Part shown: positions 1-8,979 of the stretch, in pieces
Layout: every line of letters starts with the position of its first letter
Numbering within the stretch: position 1 is the stretch's first letter
Source of the DNA: an uncultured Bacilli bacterium
Lineage (GTDB): Bacteria > Bacillota_I > Bacilli_A > RF39 > UBA660
Direction of reading: 5' to 3'
NCBI GenBank assembly: GCA_947631345.1
Contig: CANRKW010000035.1
Span: 1-10,104, forward strand
DNA: 10,104 bases
Position numbers and translations under genes: made by a program
Notes under the pieces: model-generated
Seen by the model: only the letters and a program-made list of their open reading frames with translations
The model's database searches: none
What the model was told of the DNA's origin: nothing

Positions 1-2269
1 GTTTTGCCATTATACCACGCATTCCAGAAAGTTGACCAAGTTGACTTGCATTACCTCTTGCTTTAGAAGTGAATATCATAGCAAGTGGGTTTCTATCTTT
101 TTCTTTGTCCATTTCATCTATTACAGATTTTTGTACTTCTTTAGTTGCATCTAGCCAAAGTTTTACGACTTTTGCGTGTCTTTCTTCATCAGTTATTAAA
201 CCACGATTATATTGTTTATTTATTTTTGCTACTGTATCTTTAGTTTGATTAATTATAATTGGTTTTTGTTCACTTACTGGAATATCACTTAAACTAAATG
301 TTATACCACTTACTGTACTATACTTAAATCCTAAATTCTTAAGTTTATCTAGGAAAATAGAAGTTTCAGTTGTTTTAAATCTTTTAAATATTTGAGCTAT
401 TAGTGTTTCTAAATCTTTTTTTACGAAAGCTGGAGTTACAGGCATTTCTTTAACTTTTTCTATTAGATTTTCTCCTTCAGAAATAAAGTATTTATGTGGA
501 GTTAATCCTTCAAAATTAGCTTTTGATGGTTCATTTACATATGGGTATGCATCAGGTAAAATTTCATTAAATATTATTTTTCCTGGTGTAGTTACTAAAT
601 ATTTATCAGTTACTTCATCTTCCCATACTTTATGACTAAATGAATTAACTGGAATACATACCCTAGTGTGTAAAGTTATGTTTCTTCTTTCATAATCCAT
701 TAAAGCTTCATTTGCATTTTTATATGCTTTTCCTTCATTTGGAAGACCTGCTATTTCAAGAGTTAAATAGTAGTTACCTAGTACCATATCTTGTCCAGGT
801 GTTACTATTGGGCTTCCATCTTTTGGACTTAGGATGTTATTTGCACCAAGCATTAGTAATCTTGCTTCACTTTGTGCTTCTTCACTTAATGGAACGTGTA
901 CTGCCATTTGGTCTCCATCAAAGTCTGCATTAAATGCTGTACAAACTAGTGGATGTAGCCTTAAGGCTTTTCCACCAACTAATTTTGGTTCAAATGCTTG
1001 AATACCAAGTCTATGTAAAGTTGGCGCACGATTTAGTAAAACTGGATGTTCTTCTATTACATCTTCTACTATATCCCAAACTCTTTCGTCTTGTGCGTCT
1101 ATTAATTTTTTAGCACCTTTTATGTTATGTGCAAGTTCTCTTTCTACTAGTTCGTGTATTACATGAGGTTTAAATAACTCAAGTGCCATTTCTTTTGGAA
1201 TACCACACTCATACATTTTTAAAGTAGGGCCAACTGCTATAACACTACGACCACTATAGTCAACACGTTTTCCTAGTAAGTTTTGTCTAAATCTTCCTTG
1301 TTTTCCTTTTAACATACTAGATAAGCTCTTAAGTGGTCTATTTCCTACACCTTGTACACTTCTTCCACGACGTCCATTATCAATAAGAGCATCAACTGCT
1401 TCTTGTAACATACGTTTTTCATTTTGTACAATTATTGTAGGCGCACCTAATTCAATTAGTTTTTTTAATCTATTATTTCTATTTATTATTCTTCTATATA
1501 AGTCATTTAAGTCACTTGTTGCAAATCTTCCTCCAGGAAGTTGTATCATAGGTCTTAAGTCTGGTGGAAGTACTGGTAAAACATCAAGTATCATCCACTC
1601 TGGACGGTTACCACTATCAATAAAGTTTTGTAAGCAGTCTAATCTTTTTACAAGTCTTAATTTCTTTTGTCCTTGACTTTTTTCTACTTCTTTTTTTAAG
1701 CTTTCTACTTCTTTTTCTAGATTAACTTCACTAAGAAGAGTTTTAATTGCTTCTGCACCCATTCCTACTTTAAAGCTACTTCCATATTTTTCATAATATG
1801 CACGATATTCTTTGTCGTTTAAAGTTTGCTTTTTTTCAAGTGGGGCGATACCTGGATCTAATACTACATAACTTACAAAGTATATTACTTCTTCAATATC
1901 TCTTGGAGACATATCTAGTACTAGTCCAATTTTAGGAGGTACACCTTTAGTATACCAAATGTGGGCAACGGGAGTTGCAAGTTCAATATGCCCCATTCTT
2001 TCACGTCTAACTTTAGAACGAGTTACTTCAACTCCACATCTATCACATATTACATTTTTATATCTTAATCTTTTATATTTACCACAAGCACATTCAAAAT
2101 CTTTAGTTGGGCCAAATATTTTTTCACAGTATAGTCCATCTCTTTCTGGACGAAGTGTTCTATAGTTTATTGTTTCTGGCTTTTTTACTTCTCCATAACT
2201 CCATGAACGTATTTTATCAGGTGATGCTATTCCTATACGAATGCCTTCAAACATATTTACATCCATCAT
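1..2269 (-). CDS. rpoC: DNA-directed RNA polymerase subunit beta' (partial, 3' end outside window)
   Basis: This is the N-terminal 756 residues of the RNA polymerase beta' subunit, which forms the clamp and active centre with beta. The frame is open from the start to the window edge, so roughly 60-65% of a Bacillus-length protein is visible. The N-terminal zinc site is intact, with C60, C62, C75 and C78 in the CxC...CxxC arrangement. The catalytic magnesium loop [12 protein letters not shown] is intact, with D449, D451 and D453. Other typical stretches are [15 protein letters not shown], the [20 protein letters not shown] switch region and [15 protein letters not shown]. The last visible residues (GMRGIMAK) enter the bridge helix/trigger loop region. 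The ATG shares one base with the rpoB stop (TAATG), and GGTGA six bases upstream inside rpoB can serve as Shine-Dalgarno site, so translation is probably coupled. A second ATG follows at once (2266). No frameshift was seen. Confidence 0.98.
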   Translation of the reverse strand, partial: MMDVNMFEGIRIGIASPDKIRSWSYGEVKKPETINYRTLRPERDGLYCEKIFGPTKDFECACGKYKRLRYKNVICDRCGVEVTRSKVRRERMGHIELATPVAHIWYTKGVPPKIGLVLDMSPRDIEEVIYFVSYVVLDPGIAPLEKKQTLNDKEYRAYYEKYGSSFKVGMGAEAIKTLLSEVNLEKEVESLKKEVEKSQGQKKLRLVKRLDCLQNFIDSGNRPEWMILDVLPVLPPDLRPMIQLPGGRFATSDLNDLYRRIINRNNRLKKLIELGAPTIIVQNEKRMLQEAVDALIDNGRRGRSVQGVGNRPLKSLSSMLKGKQGRFRQNLLGKRVDYSGRSVIAVGPTLKMYECGIPKEMALELFKPHVIHELVERELAHNIKGAKKLIDAQDERVWDIVEDVIEEHPVLLNRAPTLHRLGIQAFEPKLVGGKALRLHPLVCTAFNADFDGDQMAVHVPLSEEAQSEARLLMLGANNILSPKDGSPIVTPGQDMVLGNYYLTLEIAGLPNEGKAYKNANEALMDYERRNITLHTRVCIPVNSFSHKVWEDEVTDKYLVTTPGKIIFNEILPDAYPYVNEPSKANFEGLTPHKYFISEGENLIEKVKEMPVTPAFVKKDLETLIAQIFKRFKTTETSIFLDKLKNLGFKYSTVSGITFSLSDIPVSEQKPIIINQTKDTVAKINKQYNRGLITDEERHAKVVKLWLDATKEVQKSVIDEMDKEKDRNPLAMIFTSKARGNASQLGQLSGMRGIMAK

Positions 2270-5200
2270 TATTCTTCACCATCCATATCTTTTCCATCAT
2301 ATTCTAAATCATCTAATTCATCATATGAATCTTTTTCTTCTTCCTCTAAATAATCATCATTATATTGTACATTTTCAGGTTCTGGTATTATTAAGTCTTT
2401 TTCTTTTTTACCAGTTGTATCTACTTCTTCAATAGTTACTGGTACATCTTCTTTTTCTTCTTCTTTTTCAAGTTCTTTTAAGTCTTTTATTCCATCTTTT
2501 GTCATTATTTGTATGTCTAAACCTAATGCTTGGAATTCTTTTATTAATACTCTAAATGATTCTGGAACACCTGCTTGATCTACTGGTTTTCCTTTTACTA
2601 GTTGTTCATATACTTTTACACGACCTAGTACGTCATCTGATTTAATTGTTAGAACTTCTTGTAAAATATGTGCTGCACCATATGCATATAATGCCCATAC
2701 TTCCATTTCTCCAAATCTTTGACCACCAAATTGTGCTTTACCGCCAAGTGGTTGTTGTGTAACTAAACTGTATGGTCCAGTACTTCTTGCGTGCATTTTA
2801 TCATCTACCATGTGGTTTAGTTTAATCATATACATGACACCTACATTTACACGGTTATCAAATCTTTCACCAGTTTTACCATCATATAACCAAGTTTTGA
2901 AGTCAGGGTCTAGTCCTGCTTCTTTAGTCATAGCGCGTATATCTTCTTCAGTAGCACTGTCGAATACTGGAGTTGCAATATGTACGCCTAGAGTTCTTGC
3001 AGCCATACCTAAGTGAACTTCAAGAATTTGACCTAAGTTCATACGAGATGGAACACCTAGTGGGTTTAACATAACATCAACTGTTCTTCCATCAGGTAAA
3101 TAAGGCATATCTTCTTCTGGAAGTACTAAACTTACAACACCTTTATTTCCGTGACGACCACTCATCTTGTCTCCAACTTGCATCTTTCTTTTCTTTATTA
3201 AGTATATTCTTATTATTTTAATAACACCAGCTGATAATTCATCACTGTTTTCTTTAGTAAATATTTGAACATCGTGTACAATACCAGAACTTCCATGAGG
3301 AACACGCAAAGAGGTGTCTCTTACTTCACGAGTTTTTTCACCAAATATTGCATGAAGTAATTTTTCTTCACTAGATAATTCTTGTACACCTTTCGGAGTT
3401 ATTTTACCTACTAATATATCATTTTCTTTTACTTCTGTGCCTATTCTTACAATACCATTTTCATCTAGGTTCTTTCTTGCTTCTTCACTTACATTTGGTA
3501 TATCACGAGTAAATTCTTCAGGACCTAATTTTGTGTCTCTTGCTTCTACTTCTAGCATTTCTATATGTACACTTGTTAGTACATCATCTTTTACAAGTCT
3601 TTCATTTAATATAACTGCGTCTTCATAGTTGTAACCATTATATGTCATAAATGCTACTGTTAGGTTTTTACCTAAAGCAATTTCACCTTTATCAGTAGAA
3701 GGACCATCTGCTATTATCATTCCTTCTTTTACTTCATCCCCTACATTTACAATAGGTCTTTGATTATAACAAGTTTCTGCATTACTTCTTTGGAATGTAA
3801 TAAGTTCATATTCTTGTTTTCCTTTAGCTGATTTTACTACTATTTTTTTAGAGTCAACGTATTCAACAACACCACTTTCTTTTGCTTTTACTACAGCTCC
3901 ACTATCAAGTGCTGCATAGTATTCTACTCCAGTTGCTACAATTGGTGCTTCTGTTGTTAGTAGTGGTACTGCTTGACGTTGCATGTTTGCTCCCATAAGT
4001 GCACGGTTAGCATCATCATGCTCCAAAAATGGAATCATACTTGTTGTAATACTAACTATTTGTGAAGGTGATACATCACTATAATCTACTTTATCTTTAC
4101 TTACCACTAAATTATCTCTATTAAATCTTACTGGTACAGTATCACTCATTATTTCATTTTTATCACTTACATCTATTGTAGCAGGACATATATAATAGTT
4201 TTCTTCTTCATCTGCAGTCATATATACTATCTCGTCTGTTAATACACCATTTTTTACTTTTCTATATGGAGTCATAATAAATCCATATTCATTAAGTTTT
4301 GCAAATCCTGCTAAACTAGTGATAAGTCCTATATTTTGTCCTTCTGGTGTTTCTACTGGACAGATTCTTCCGTAGTGACTTGAGTTTACGTCACGCACTT
4401 CCATACCAGCCCTGTCACGAGAAAGTCCCCCAGGTCCTAAGGCACTTAATTTACGTTTATCATATAATTCAGCAAGTGGATTTATTTGATCCATAAATTT
4501 TGATAATTGGCTACTTCCAAAGAATTCTTTTAAAGCAGCAGTAACTGGACGAATATTTATTAAACTCTTTGGTGTAACTGTATCTATATCTTGAGTAGTC
4601 ATTCTTTCTCTTATTACTCTTTCCATACGAGTAATACCTACTCTAAATTGATTTTGAATTAATTCTCCACCTTGACGAACACGTCTATTTGCTAAGTGGT
4701 CTATTTCATCATAATTACCTACACCATAATGAAGATTAATATAATATGAAACTGAAGCATATACGTCACTTATAGTTAAACGTTTTATATCTATACTTTG
4801 ATCATTTCCTATTACTTTAATTAATTTATCAGACCCATCGTTTGCATATACAAGTACTTCTTGTACTTTATTATATTGGTCTAATTCTTCATTTATTTTA
4901 ACTTCATGTAAGCCATAACCTGATGCAAATACTGGTTTTAATTCTTCTAATATTTCTTTAGTTATTACTGTACCTTTTTCTACTAAAACTTTACCATCAA
5001 CTTTAATATCTTCACCAATACGATTATTAAGTAGTCTATCTATTACATTTAATTTTCTATTAAATTTATAACGCCCTACTTTAGCTAAATCATATCTAAA
5101 TTTATCAAAGAATCTAGTTATTAATTGGTTTTTACTAGAGTCTAGTGTAGCAGGTTCACCTGGTCTTAATTTTTCATATATTTCTATTAAGGCTTCATCA

Positions 5201-5886
5201 GTATTTTTAGTTGAGTCTTTTTCCATAGTTGCTATCATATATTCGTCTTCTCCAAATACTTTTGTAATGTCTTCGTCACTTGAAAGACCTAAAGCTCTTA
5301 AAAATGTTGTAATAGGAACTTTTCTTGTTCTATCAATACGCACATAAAAGACATTACGAGCATCTAACTCATATTCAAGCCATGTACCTTTACTAGGTAT
5401 AACTTCACTAGTAATTATATTACGTCCATTTTTATCTATTTCTCTTTTAAAATAGATACTTGGTGAACGAACAAGTTGACAGTTAATTACTCTTTCTACT
5501 CCATTAACTATAAATGAAGCATTTTCTGTCATTAAAGGAATATCTCCAAGATAAACCTCTTGTTCTTTTACTTCACCTGTTTCATTAATAAATAGTCTTG
5601 CTTTTACTTTTAAAGGTGCAGCATAAGTTACACGTCTTTCTTTTGCCTCATTTACAGAGTATCTAGGTTCATCTAGTGTATATTCACCAAATTCTAAAGA
5701 TAAACTTCCACTAAAACTCTCTACTGGAAATATATCTTCAAATACTTCTTTGATTCCTGTTTCTAGGAATTCTTTAAATGAATCTTTTTGAACTTCTAAA
5801 AGATTAGAAAGTTCAAATTTGTTTTTTAGTTTAGAGAAATTTCTTCTTTCTCTATGCTCTCCAAATTTTTCAACTTTGTAAGCCAA
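2269..5886 (-). CDS. rpoB: DNA-directed RNA polymerase subunit beta
   Basis: This is the beta subunit of RNA polymerase, collinear with Bacillus RpoB throughout. Recognisable regions include [20 protein letters not shown], the rifampicin cluster FFGSSQLS...LSALGPGGL, the ETPEG segment, [13 protein letters not shown] with the two active-site lysines, and [21 protein letters not shown] near the C terminus. I place the start at TTG 5886, giving 1205 aa. GGGGTGA lies five bases upstream, and the N terminus then aligns with Bacillus (FG/YG at residues 8-9 followed by HR.RR). A GTG at 5895 gives three more residues but lies inside that ribosome binding site. Two oddities: Lys, Asp and Lys occupy rifampicin-contact positions Q513, H526 and R529 (E. 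coli numbering), and the last 72 residues contain 32 Asp/Glu. Bacillus RpoB also has an acidic tail, so the tail alone is not unique. Confidence 0.98.
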   Translation of the reverse strand: MAYKVEKFGEHRERRNFSKLKNKFELSNLLEVQKDSFKEFLETGIKEVFEDIFPVESFSGSLSLEFGEYTLDEPRYSVNEAKERRVTYAAPLKVKARLFINETGEVKEQEVYLGDIPLMTENASFIVNGVERVINCQLVRSPSIYFKREIDKNGRNIITSEVIPSKGTWLEYELDARNVFYVRIDRTRKVPITTFLRALGLSSDEDITKVFGEDEYMIATMEKDSTKNTDEALIEIYEKLRPGEPATLDSSKNQLITRFFDKFRYDLAKVGRYKFNRKLNVIDRLLNNRIGEDIKVDGKVLVEKGTVITKEILEELKPVFASGYGLHEVKINEELDQYNKVQEVLVYANDGSDKLIKVIGNDQSIDIKRLTISDVYASVSYYINLHYGVGNYDEIDHLANRRVRQGGELIQNQFRVGITRMERVIRERMTTQDIDTVTPKSLINIRPVTAALKEFFGSSQLSKFMDQINPLAELYDKRKLSALGPGGLSRDRAGMEVRDVNSSHYGRICPVETPEGQNIGLITSLAGFAKLNEYGFIMTPYRKVKNGVLTDEIVYMTADEEENYYICPATIDVSDKNEIMSDTVPVRFNRDNLVVSKDKVDYSDVSPSQIVSITTSMIPFLEHDDANRALMGANMQRQAVPLLTTEAPIVATGVEYYAALDSGAVVKAKESGVVEYVDSKKIVVKSAKGKQEYELITFQRSNAETCYNQRPIVNVGDEVKEGMIIADGPSTDKGEIALGKNLTVAFMTYNGYNYEDAVILNERLVKDDVLTSVHIEMLEVEARDTKLGPEEFTRDIPNVSEEARKNLDENGIVRIGTEVKENDILVGKITPKGVQELSSEEKLLHAIFGEKTREVRDTSLRVPHGSSGIVHDVQIFTKENSDELSAGVIKIIRIYLIKKRKMQVGDKMSGRHGNKGVVSLVLPEEDMPYLPDGRTVDVMLNPLGVPSRMNLGQILEVHLGMAARTLGVHIATPVFDSATEEDIRAMTKEAGLDPDFKTWLYDGKTGERFDNRVNVGVMYMIKLNHMVDDKMHARSTGPYSLVTQQPLGGKAQFGGQRFGEMEVWALYAYGAAHILQEVLTIKSDDVLGRVKVYEQLVKGKPVDQAGVPESFRVLIKEFQALGLDIQIMTKDGIKDLKELEKEEEKEDVPVTIEEVDTTGKKEKDLIIPEPENVQYNDDYLEEEEKDSYDELDDLEYDGKDMDGEE

Positions 5887-5940
5887 TATAGTCACCCCAA
5901 TCCATTAGATTTAAAACATATTAATTAAATAATCTAGCAA

Positions 5941-5967
5941 TTTATAATGTTATCAAAATTCTATCAA
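5941..5967 (-). promoter_or_regulatory. Weak candidate promoter upstream of rpoB
   Basis: The 85-base spacer between ybxB and rpoB is extremely AT-rich. It contains TTGATA (5967-5962) and TATAAA (5946-5941), separated by only 15 bases. That spacing is short for the housekeeping sigma factor, and a second TTGATA copy nearby shows how easily such hexamers arise here. I see no terminator hairpin in the spacer, so rpoBC is at least partly transcribed through ybxB. Treat as tentative. Confidence 0.22.
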
Positions 5968-5971
5968 TAAG

Positions 5972-6562
5972 TCAATTGATTTTTGCTTTAAAAACATAAA
6001 AACCTTTACTTTTTTCTACTAAAGTTATATTATATGTGTCCATTAAACGTTCATTTATGCTTTTAGCACCTTGGTCTTTTCTTATTACATACCAAAGTTC
6101 TCCATCTTTATTCATATAGTCTTTTGCGCTTCGAAGTAAATTTAGTACTTTTTCTTTTCCTATTCTTATAGGTGGGTTAGTTATTATTATGTCGTATTTA
6201 CTTGTAACACTAGAATACATGTCACTTACAAAACTTTCACATTTTGCATTATTTTCTACTATATTTCTACTTGTTAAATGAACTGCTCTTTTATTTATAT
6301 CTATAAGTGTAGAAAAACTATTAGTTATTTTAGATATTACAATTCCAATAACACCATAGCCACAGCCTATATCTAGTACTCTTTTGTTTAAGGATGCATT
6401 TTCTAAGTAAGATTCTAGTAATACTTTAGTACCATAATCTATTTTATTTTTAGAAAATACTCCTAAATCACTATAAAAACAAAAAGAGGTGTCTTTATAA
6501 TTATAGGATATTTTTCTAATTTTACTTTCTAAATTTTCATTATTTGTAAAATAGTGTTCCAT
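5972..6562 (-). CDS. ybxB: Class I SAM-dependent methyltransferase, RsmC/YbxB-like (probable rRNA guanine-N2 methyltransferase)
   Basis: This 196-aa protein has a class I methyltransferase fold: SAM-binding motif I DIGCGYG (64-70), an acidic residue after strand 2 (D88 in LIDIN), SD at 113-114, and catalytic motif IV NPPIR (129-133) typical of guanine-N2 methyltransferases of the RsmC/RlmG group. It has the length of the single-domain YbxB found at this position in Bacillus, rather than the two-domain E. coli RsmC. The N-terminal FYSDLGVFSK matches the YbxB family. The target is inferred to be 16S rRNA (the G1207 position by analogy); the substrate cannot be read from sequence. The ATG is preceded by GAGGTGA four bases upstream. 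Only about 30 bases separate it from the terminator behind rplL, so expression probably depends on read-through. The gene ends in TGA, the only TGA stop in the window. Confidence 0.9.
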   Translation of the reverse strand: MEHYFTNNENLESKIRKISYNYKDTSFCFYSDLGVFSKNKIDYGTKVLLESYLENASLNKRVLDIGCGYGVIGIVISKITNSFSTLIDINKRAVHLTSRNIVENNAKCESFVSDMYSSVTSKYDIIITNPPIRIGKEKVLNLLRSAKDYMNKDGELWYVIRKDQGAKSINERLMDTYNITLVEKSKGFYVFKAKIN

Positions 6563-6591
6563 TATTCACCTCTTTCTTTTTATATAAACGC

Positions 6592-6616
6592 AAAAAAGCC
6601 TTAAATTATAAGGCTT
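6592..6616 (-). terminator. Intrinsic terminator between rplL and ybxB
   Basis: Read on the minus strand, AAGCCTTA - TAATT - TAAGGCTT forms a perfect 8-bp stem with a 5-base loop and runs into a six-T tract. It begins seven bases after the rplL stop codon. It should lower transcription into ybxB-rpoB-rpoC relative to rplJL. This is the same functional position as the partial attenuator known between rplL and rpoB in E. coli. Termination efficiency cannot be judged from sequence. Confidence 0.85.
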
Positions 6617-6622
6617 AATAAT

Positions 6623-6991
6623 TTACTTAAGTTCTACGCTTGCGCCGGCTTCTTCAAGTTTAGCTTTGATGTCATTTGCTTCATCAGCACTTACGTTTTC
6701 TTTAACGTTTCCACCATTATCAGCTAAATCTTTTGCTTCTTTTAGTCCAAGACCAGTGATTTCTCTTAATACTTTAATTACTTGAAGTTTAGCAGTTCCT
6801 GCGTTAGTTAGAACTACAGTTTTTGTACTACTTCCTTCGTCTTCTGTAGCTTGTACAGGTCCAGCAGCTACTACTGCAGCACTAGGATCTACTCCAAACT
6901 CCTCTTTCATCATATCAACTAATTCTTTAACTTCAAGAATAGTTTTTTCTTTTATTGCTTCAATTATATCTTTATTTTCTATTTTTGCCAT
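6623..6991 (-). CDS. rplL: 50S ribosomal protein L7/L12
   Basis: This 122-aa protein is the multicopy stalk protein that recruits translation GTPases to the ribosome. The N-terminal dimerisation helices (about 1-35) bind L10. A short Ala/Gly/Pro/Ser hinge (about 36-57) lacks the long Ala/Glu run of some orthologues. The C-terminal factor-binding domain contains the family signature GLGLKEAKDL (80-89) and ends KAKLEEAGASVELK, as expected. The ATG overlaps the rplJ stop by one base (TAATG). A perfect AGGAGG lies in the last rplJ codons, which fits translational coupling plus strong independent initiation, as needed to make several L12 copies per L10. An intrinsic terminator follows. Confidence 0.98.
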   Translation of the reverse strand: MAKIENKDIIEAIKEKTILEVKELVDMMKEEFGVDPSAAVVAAGPVQATEDEGSSTKTVVLTNAGTAKLQVIKVLREITGLGLKEAKDLADNGGNVKENVSADEANDIKAKLEEAGASVELK

Positions 6992-7494
6992 TATTCATTT
7001 CCTCCTTCTTCTAATTTTTCGGCATATTGATTAAGCGCTATTGATAAGTTTCTTACGTGTTCAATTAAACCACCAGCAAACATTGTAAGAAGTCCTTCGT
7101 AACTTGGAATACTTGCATATTCTTTAATTACATCAAGTCCAACTTTTTCTCCATCAATGATACCAGCTTTAATTTTAAGATTTTCATTATCTTTAGCAGT
7201 TTCACTAACTATTTTTATTGGCTCGATTATATCAGAGCTAAATATGAATGCATTAGGTCCAGTCATATGTTCAAATAAATCAATGTTCTTTTCTTTAAAT
7301 GCACGACTAGCTAATGTATTTTTATAAACTTTTAAATCGCTTCCAGTATCTTTTAAACTATTTCTTAATTTACTCAATTCAGCAACTGTCATTCCTTGAT
7401 AGTCAACAAGTAATAATGTTTTTGAATTATCAATTTTAGTAGTTATTTCATTAACTAAGTCGCGTTTTAAGTTTAAATTCTTTTCGCTTGCCAT
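6991..7494 (-). CDS. rplJ: 50S ribosomal protein L10
   Basis: This 167-aa protein is the stalk base, which anchors L7/L12 dimers next to L11 on 23S rRNA. Family features are the N-terminal KTLLLVDYQGMTVAELSKLR (about 28-47), the KVYKNTLASRA segment, TGPNAFIFS, and a long C-terminal helix (LIEHVRNLSIALNQYAEKLEE) that carries the L12-binding sites. Length is normal. The ATG has AGGAGG four bases upstream, inside an octamer that may be paired by the leader RNA. It heads its own promoter and a conserved L10 leader, so it is expected to be autoregulated by the L10-L12 complex. It overlaps rplL by one base. Confidence 0.98.
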   Translation of the reverse strand: MASEKNLNLKRDLVNEITTKIDNSKTLLLVDYQGMTVAELSKLRNSLKDTGSDLKVYKNTLASRAFKEKNIDLFEHMTGPNAFIFSSDIIEPIKIVSETAKDNENLKIKAGIIDGEKVGLDVIKEYASIPSYEGLLTMFAGGLIEHVRNLSIALNQYAEKLEEGGNE

Positions 7495-7597
7495 TTTTCC
7501 TCCTTTATATAAATTTAAGTTTTCCCGAATATGAGGAAAACTTATAAAAGAATTTTTCCTCGGTAGGATTTACTACTAACCTACTGTCTTCGGTAAT
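7495..7597 (-). promoter_or_regulatory. L10 ribosomal-protein leader RNA (rplJL autoregulatory leader)
   Basis: The untranslated leader of rplJ carries the hallmark L10-leader core: ACCGAAGACAGTAGG (7594-7580) and CCTACCGAGG (7567-7558), whose GTAGG/CCTAC arms pair around a 12-base loop. In the characterised family the L10-L12 complex binds this core and represses rplJL. Downstream, TTTTCCTC (7540-7533) is exactly complementary to GAGGAAAA at the end of the core (7561-7554) and to an identical GAGGAAAA that includes the rplJ ribosome binding site (7502-7495). The family assignment comes from the core motifs; the switching model is my inference. Confidence 0.88.
7516..7544 (-). promoter_or_regulatory. 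Attenuator-like hairpin in the L10 leader
   Basis: TAAGTTTTCC and GGAAAACTTA form a perfect 10-bp stem with a 9-base loop. It sits where B. subtilis has the attenuator terminator, but the sequence after it is AATTTATAT rather than a T-run and the stem holds only three G-C pairs, so it looks like a poor intrinsic terminator. It competes with both octamer pairings described for the leader because it uses the same TTTTCC bases. Confidence 0.6.
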
Positions 7598-7603
7598 ACT
7601 TGT

Positions 7604-7632
7604 ATTTTACTACATTTTTTTAATTTTGTAAA
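7604..7632 (-). promoter_or_regulatory. Promoter of rplJL
   Basis: TTTACA (7632-7627) and TAAAAT (7609-7604) are separated by exactly 17 bases, matching the housekeeping sigma consensus well (5 of 6 at each hexamer). It begins two bases beyond the rplA stop. The predicted start near 7597 lies just before the conserved L10 leader core, which supports the call. Confidence 0.75.
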
Positions 7633-7634
7633 TA

Positions 7635-8327
7635 TTAATTAAAACTAGTTAAATCTAATTTGATTCCAGGACCCATAGTACTAGAAATAGTAACGTTTTT
7701 AATAAATGTTCCCTTTACTCCACTAGGCTTATTTTTAATTACATCACTTACAAATGAAGTTAAGTTTTCAGCTAGTTTCTTTTCATCAAAACTTACTTTT
7801 CCTATTATAGCGTGTATGTTACCATTAGAATCAGCACGGTATTCAACCATACCTTTTTTAATGTTTTCAATAGTTGCTTCTACATTAGTTGTTACTGTTC
7901 CAGTTTTAGGGTTAGGCATAAGTCCTTTAGGCCCTAAAATTTTACCAATTTTTCCTAATGCAGCCATCATTTCAGGTGTTGCTACTATTGTATCGTAATC
8001 AAACCAATTCTCTTTACTGATTTTTTCAACCATTTCTTCTGCACCAACATAATCAGCTCCAGCTTTTTTAGCTTCCTCTATTTTAGTTTTAGTAATTACT
8101 AATATTTTTTTAGTTTTACCTGTTCCATTAGGAAGAGTAAAAGAACTTCTTATTTGTTGATCACTTTTAGAAGTGTCAATATTTAAGTTTAGTGCAACTT
8201 CAACAGTTTCATCAAACTTTCTTTTTGAAAGAGATTTTACTAATTTGACCGCTTCTTCTACATTGTAAGATTTTGTCTTATCAACTTTACTAGAAGCTTC
8301 CACATAAGCACGTCCATGACGTTTCAT
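7635..8327 (-). CDS. rplA: 50S ribosomal protein L1
   Basis: This 230-aa protein forms the mobile L1 stalk that gates the ribosomal E site and is a known translational repressor of its own operon in other bacteria. The N terminus KRHGRAYVEASSKVDK is typical. The PROSITE-type L1 signature GKIGKILGPKGLMPNPKTGTV spans 125-145. The C-terminal half returns to domain I, ending STMGPGIKLDL. Length is normal for bacterial L1. AGGAGG lies seven bases before the ATG. It follows rplK by 49 bases with no promoter or terminator seen between them, so the two form one operon. A candidate L1-binding hairpin lies in the rplK leader. Confidence 0.98.
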   Translation of the reverse strand: MKRHGRAYVEASSKVDKTKSYNVEEAVKLVKSLSKRKFDETVEVALNLNIDTSKSDQQIRSSFTLPNGTGKTKKILVITKTKIEEAKKAGADYVGAEEMVEKISKENWFDYDTIVATPEMMAALGKIGKILGPKGLMPNPKTGTVTTNVEATIENIKKGMVEYRADSNGNIHAIIGKVSFDEKKLAENLTSFVSDVIKNKPSGVKGTFIKNVTISSTMGPGIKLDLTSFN

Positions 8328-8376
8328 ATTTTTCCCTCCTTTATGTGGTAATTATTTCATTATATATTTCTCACGT

Positions 8377-8979
8377 TTATTCTTCTTCTTTTTCTTCTGG
8401 TTTATCTTGTTCAGTTGCTTCTACTTCTGGAGTTTCTTTATTAGCCATATCTTTAGCTTCAGCCTCCATACTTTCTAATTCAGCATCAAGTTTAGCCATT
8501 TCAGCTTCTGCTTCTTTAGCTTCTTCTGCTTGTTCTTTAAGTTCAGCATCATTTAAACCTATAACTGATATTCCCATGTTTCTTGCTTGTCCTGCTATTG
8601 TGTTCATAGCGCTTTCTACATTTTTAGTGTTTAAGTCTGGTAATTTAATTTCAGCTATTTCTCTTAAGTCATCTTTAGTTATTGATGCAACAACTTCGTT
8701 AGCACCTTTTACACCACCTTTTTTAATTCCTGCTTTTTTAAGTATTATTGAAGCAGCTGGTGGAGTTTTAAGTACAAAGTCAAAAGTTCTGTCTTCATAT
8801 ACTGTAACTTCAACTGGAATTATATCTCCCATTTTTTCTCTAGTTGCATCATTATATTTAGTACAAAACTCTTGTAAGTTTATACCTAAAGGTCCGAATA
8901 CAGTACCAACTGGTGGAGCTGGTGTAGCTTTTCCTGCTGGTAATTCAATTTTTACAACTTTAGTAATTTGTTTTGCCAC
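8377..8979 (-). CDS. rplK: 50S ribosomal protein L11 with long acidic C-terminal extension
   Basis: L11 binds the GTPase-associated region of 23S rRNA beside L10. Residues 1-141 are a normal L11: MAKQ N terminus, the Pro-rich turn of the thiostrepton site (PAGKATPAPPVG, 14-25), IIPVEVTVYEDRTF, KTPPAA, and the terminal helix with GQARNMGI. Orthologues usually stop here at about 140 residues. This one continues for about 59 residues, of which 24 are Asp/Glu and 7 Lys, with Ala/Leu spacing suggesting a helical coiled coil followed by a disordered EEKEEE end. I chose GTG 8979 as start (200 aa). It gives the conserved MAK N terminus and sits 6-8 bases after a full AGGAGGTG. The GTG at 8988 is part of that Shine-Dalgarno sequence and is unlikely to be the start. 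Confidence 0.96.
   Translation of the reverse strand: MAKQITKVVKIELPAGKATPAPPVGTVFGPLGINLQEFCTKYNDATREKMGDIIPVEVTVYEDRTFDFVLKTPPAASIILKKAGIKKGGVKGANEVVASITKDDLREIAEIKLPDLNTKNVESAMNTIAGQARNMGISVIGLNDAELKEQAEEAKEAEAEMAKLDAELESMEAEAKDMANKETPEVEATEQDKPEEKEEE

Noticed and set aside
5950..5967. Direct repeat TTGATA in the ybxB-rpoB spacer.
   Set aside because: Six-base repeats are expected by chance in such AT-rich DNA, and no further structure surrounds them.
5942..5974. Possible UGA=Trp code, since reading through the ybxB TGA would add only ten residues before TAA.
   Set aside because: Conserved Trp positions in RpoB and RpoC are encoded by TGG, and the ybxB protein already ends at the normal family length, so TGA is read as stop.
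6605..6610. A perfect TATAAT (minus strand) in the loop and arm of the rplL terminator, which could start a ybxB transcript lacking the left arm of the hairpin.
   Set aside because: The bases 17-18 upstream (AACTTA/GAACTT) do not resemble a -35 element and there is no TGn extension; the hexamer follows from the hairpin's AT-rich loop.
8328..8376. GTGAGAAA...ATTACCAC in the rplK-rplA spacer, loosely like the leader hairpin.
   Set aside because: Only three base pairs form at the ends and no inner helix matches; too weak to call a second L1 site.
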